A stretch of 64,000 nucleotides of DNA from NCBI GenBank assembly GCA_948875265.1, contig CAQRYF010000002.1, positions 13,717 to 77,716 on the forward strand, given 5' to 3'. Each line of letters begins with the position of its first letter. Positions within the stretch are counted from its first letter, which is position 1. The notes beneath the pieces were generated by a model. It did not search any database, had not been told where the DNA came from, and saw nothing but the letters and a program-made list of their open reading frames with translations. A program made the translations under genes and the position numbers. This DNA is from an uncultured Clostridia bacterium. Its GTDB lineage: Bacteria > Bacillota > Clostridia > TANB77 > CAG-508. This document shows positions 63,934 through 64,000 of this stretch, one piece after another.

Positions 63934-64000
63934 TTAAATTACAACTCCGAAATAGTCGAACAGACCGTAGCATAATACTCCGAGCGCGGCGGACAGTATT
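63934..64000 (-). CDS. Partial C-terminus of a membrane protein at the window edge
   Basis: The last 21 codons before a TAA at 63934 read ILSAALGVLCYGLFDYFGVVI, a hydrophobic helix. Codons are GC-rich (GCC, GCG, CTC, CTG, TTC) compared with native genes. The rest lies beyond the window. A chance open frame cannot be excluded at this length. Confidence 0.4.
   Translation of the reverse strand, partial: ILSAALGVLCYGLFDYFGVVI

Overview
The window is AT-rich DNA from a spore-forming, low-GC Clostridia-like Firmicute. SpoIIP, SpoIVB and SpoVG are all present, spoVG has a textbook sigma-H promoter, arginine is mostly AGA, and ribosome binding sites are strong GGAGG. An uncultivated gut-type clostridium is my inference; nothing in the window names the species. 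Most genes lie on the minus strand.

Layout, left to right: a partial membrane protein and RNase P RNA (minus strand); a frameshifted gene of foreign base and codon use (1273-1927); small housekeeping and unknown genes (dtd, a zinc-ribbon protein); the der-plsY-gpsA cluster; pyk, an acyl-ACP thioesterase, pgi and spoIIP; an exopolysaccharide/capsule locus (about 13.9-26.9 kb: glmM, cpsB-cpsD-cpsC, ugd, acetyltransferase, flippase, polymerase, four sugar-transferring enzymes and an ATP-grasp protein) with promoters at 26963-26991 and 17954-17982; a cell-wall attachment cluster (VanZ-like, LCP); argS; a large helicase carrying a sigma region 4 and an RNA-polymerase alpha-CTD-like domain; galE, cysS and a class A PBP; the classic rimP-nusA-ylxR-ylxQ-infB-rbfA-nrnA-truB operon from a promoter at 50224-50252; asd, an HD protein and a cation efflux gene on the plus strand; rimO, rng, pth and spoVG; murC; and spoIVB.

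The main discovery candidate is a translational one. Six genes (plsY, an acyl/acetyltransferase at 19.2-19.7 kb, an unknown 286-residue protein, ylxQ, murC, and spoIVB twice) are each split by exactly one extra base. In all seven cases the extra base is the C of an in-frame CGG codon, and skipping it (NNN-C-GGN) resumes the protein at a glycine with normal family length. I found no in-frame CGG read as arginine in any other native gene, although about forty out-of-frame CGG triplets occur inside genes. The only gene with in-frame CGG arginines is the foreign one. This looks like genome-wide +1 frameshifting, or quadruplet decoding, at an unassigned CGG codon. It affects genes that are normally essential (murC, plsY) and a sporulation checkpoint protease (spoIVB).

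Other themes are families of GC-richer hairpins that start at or within a few bases of stop codons, and two coiled-coil proteins built from tandem DNA repeats. The right edge (after about 63.85 kb) changes base composition.
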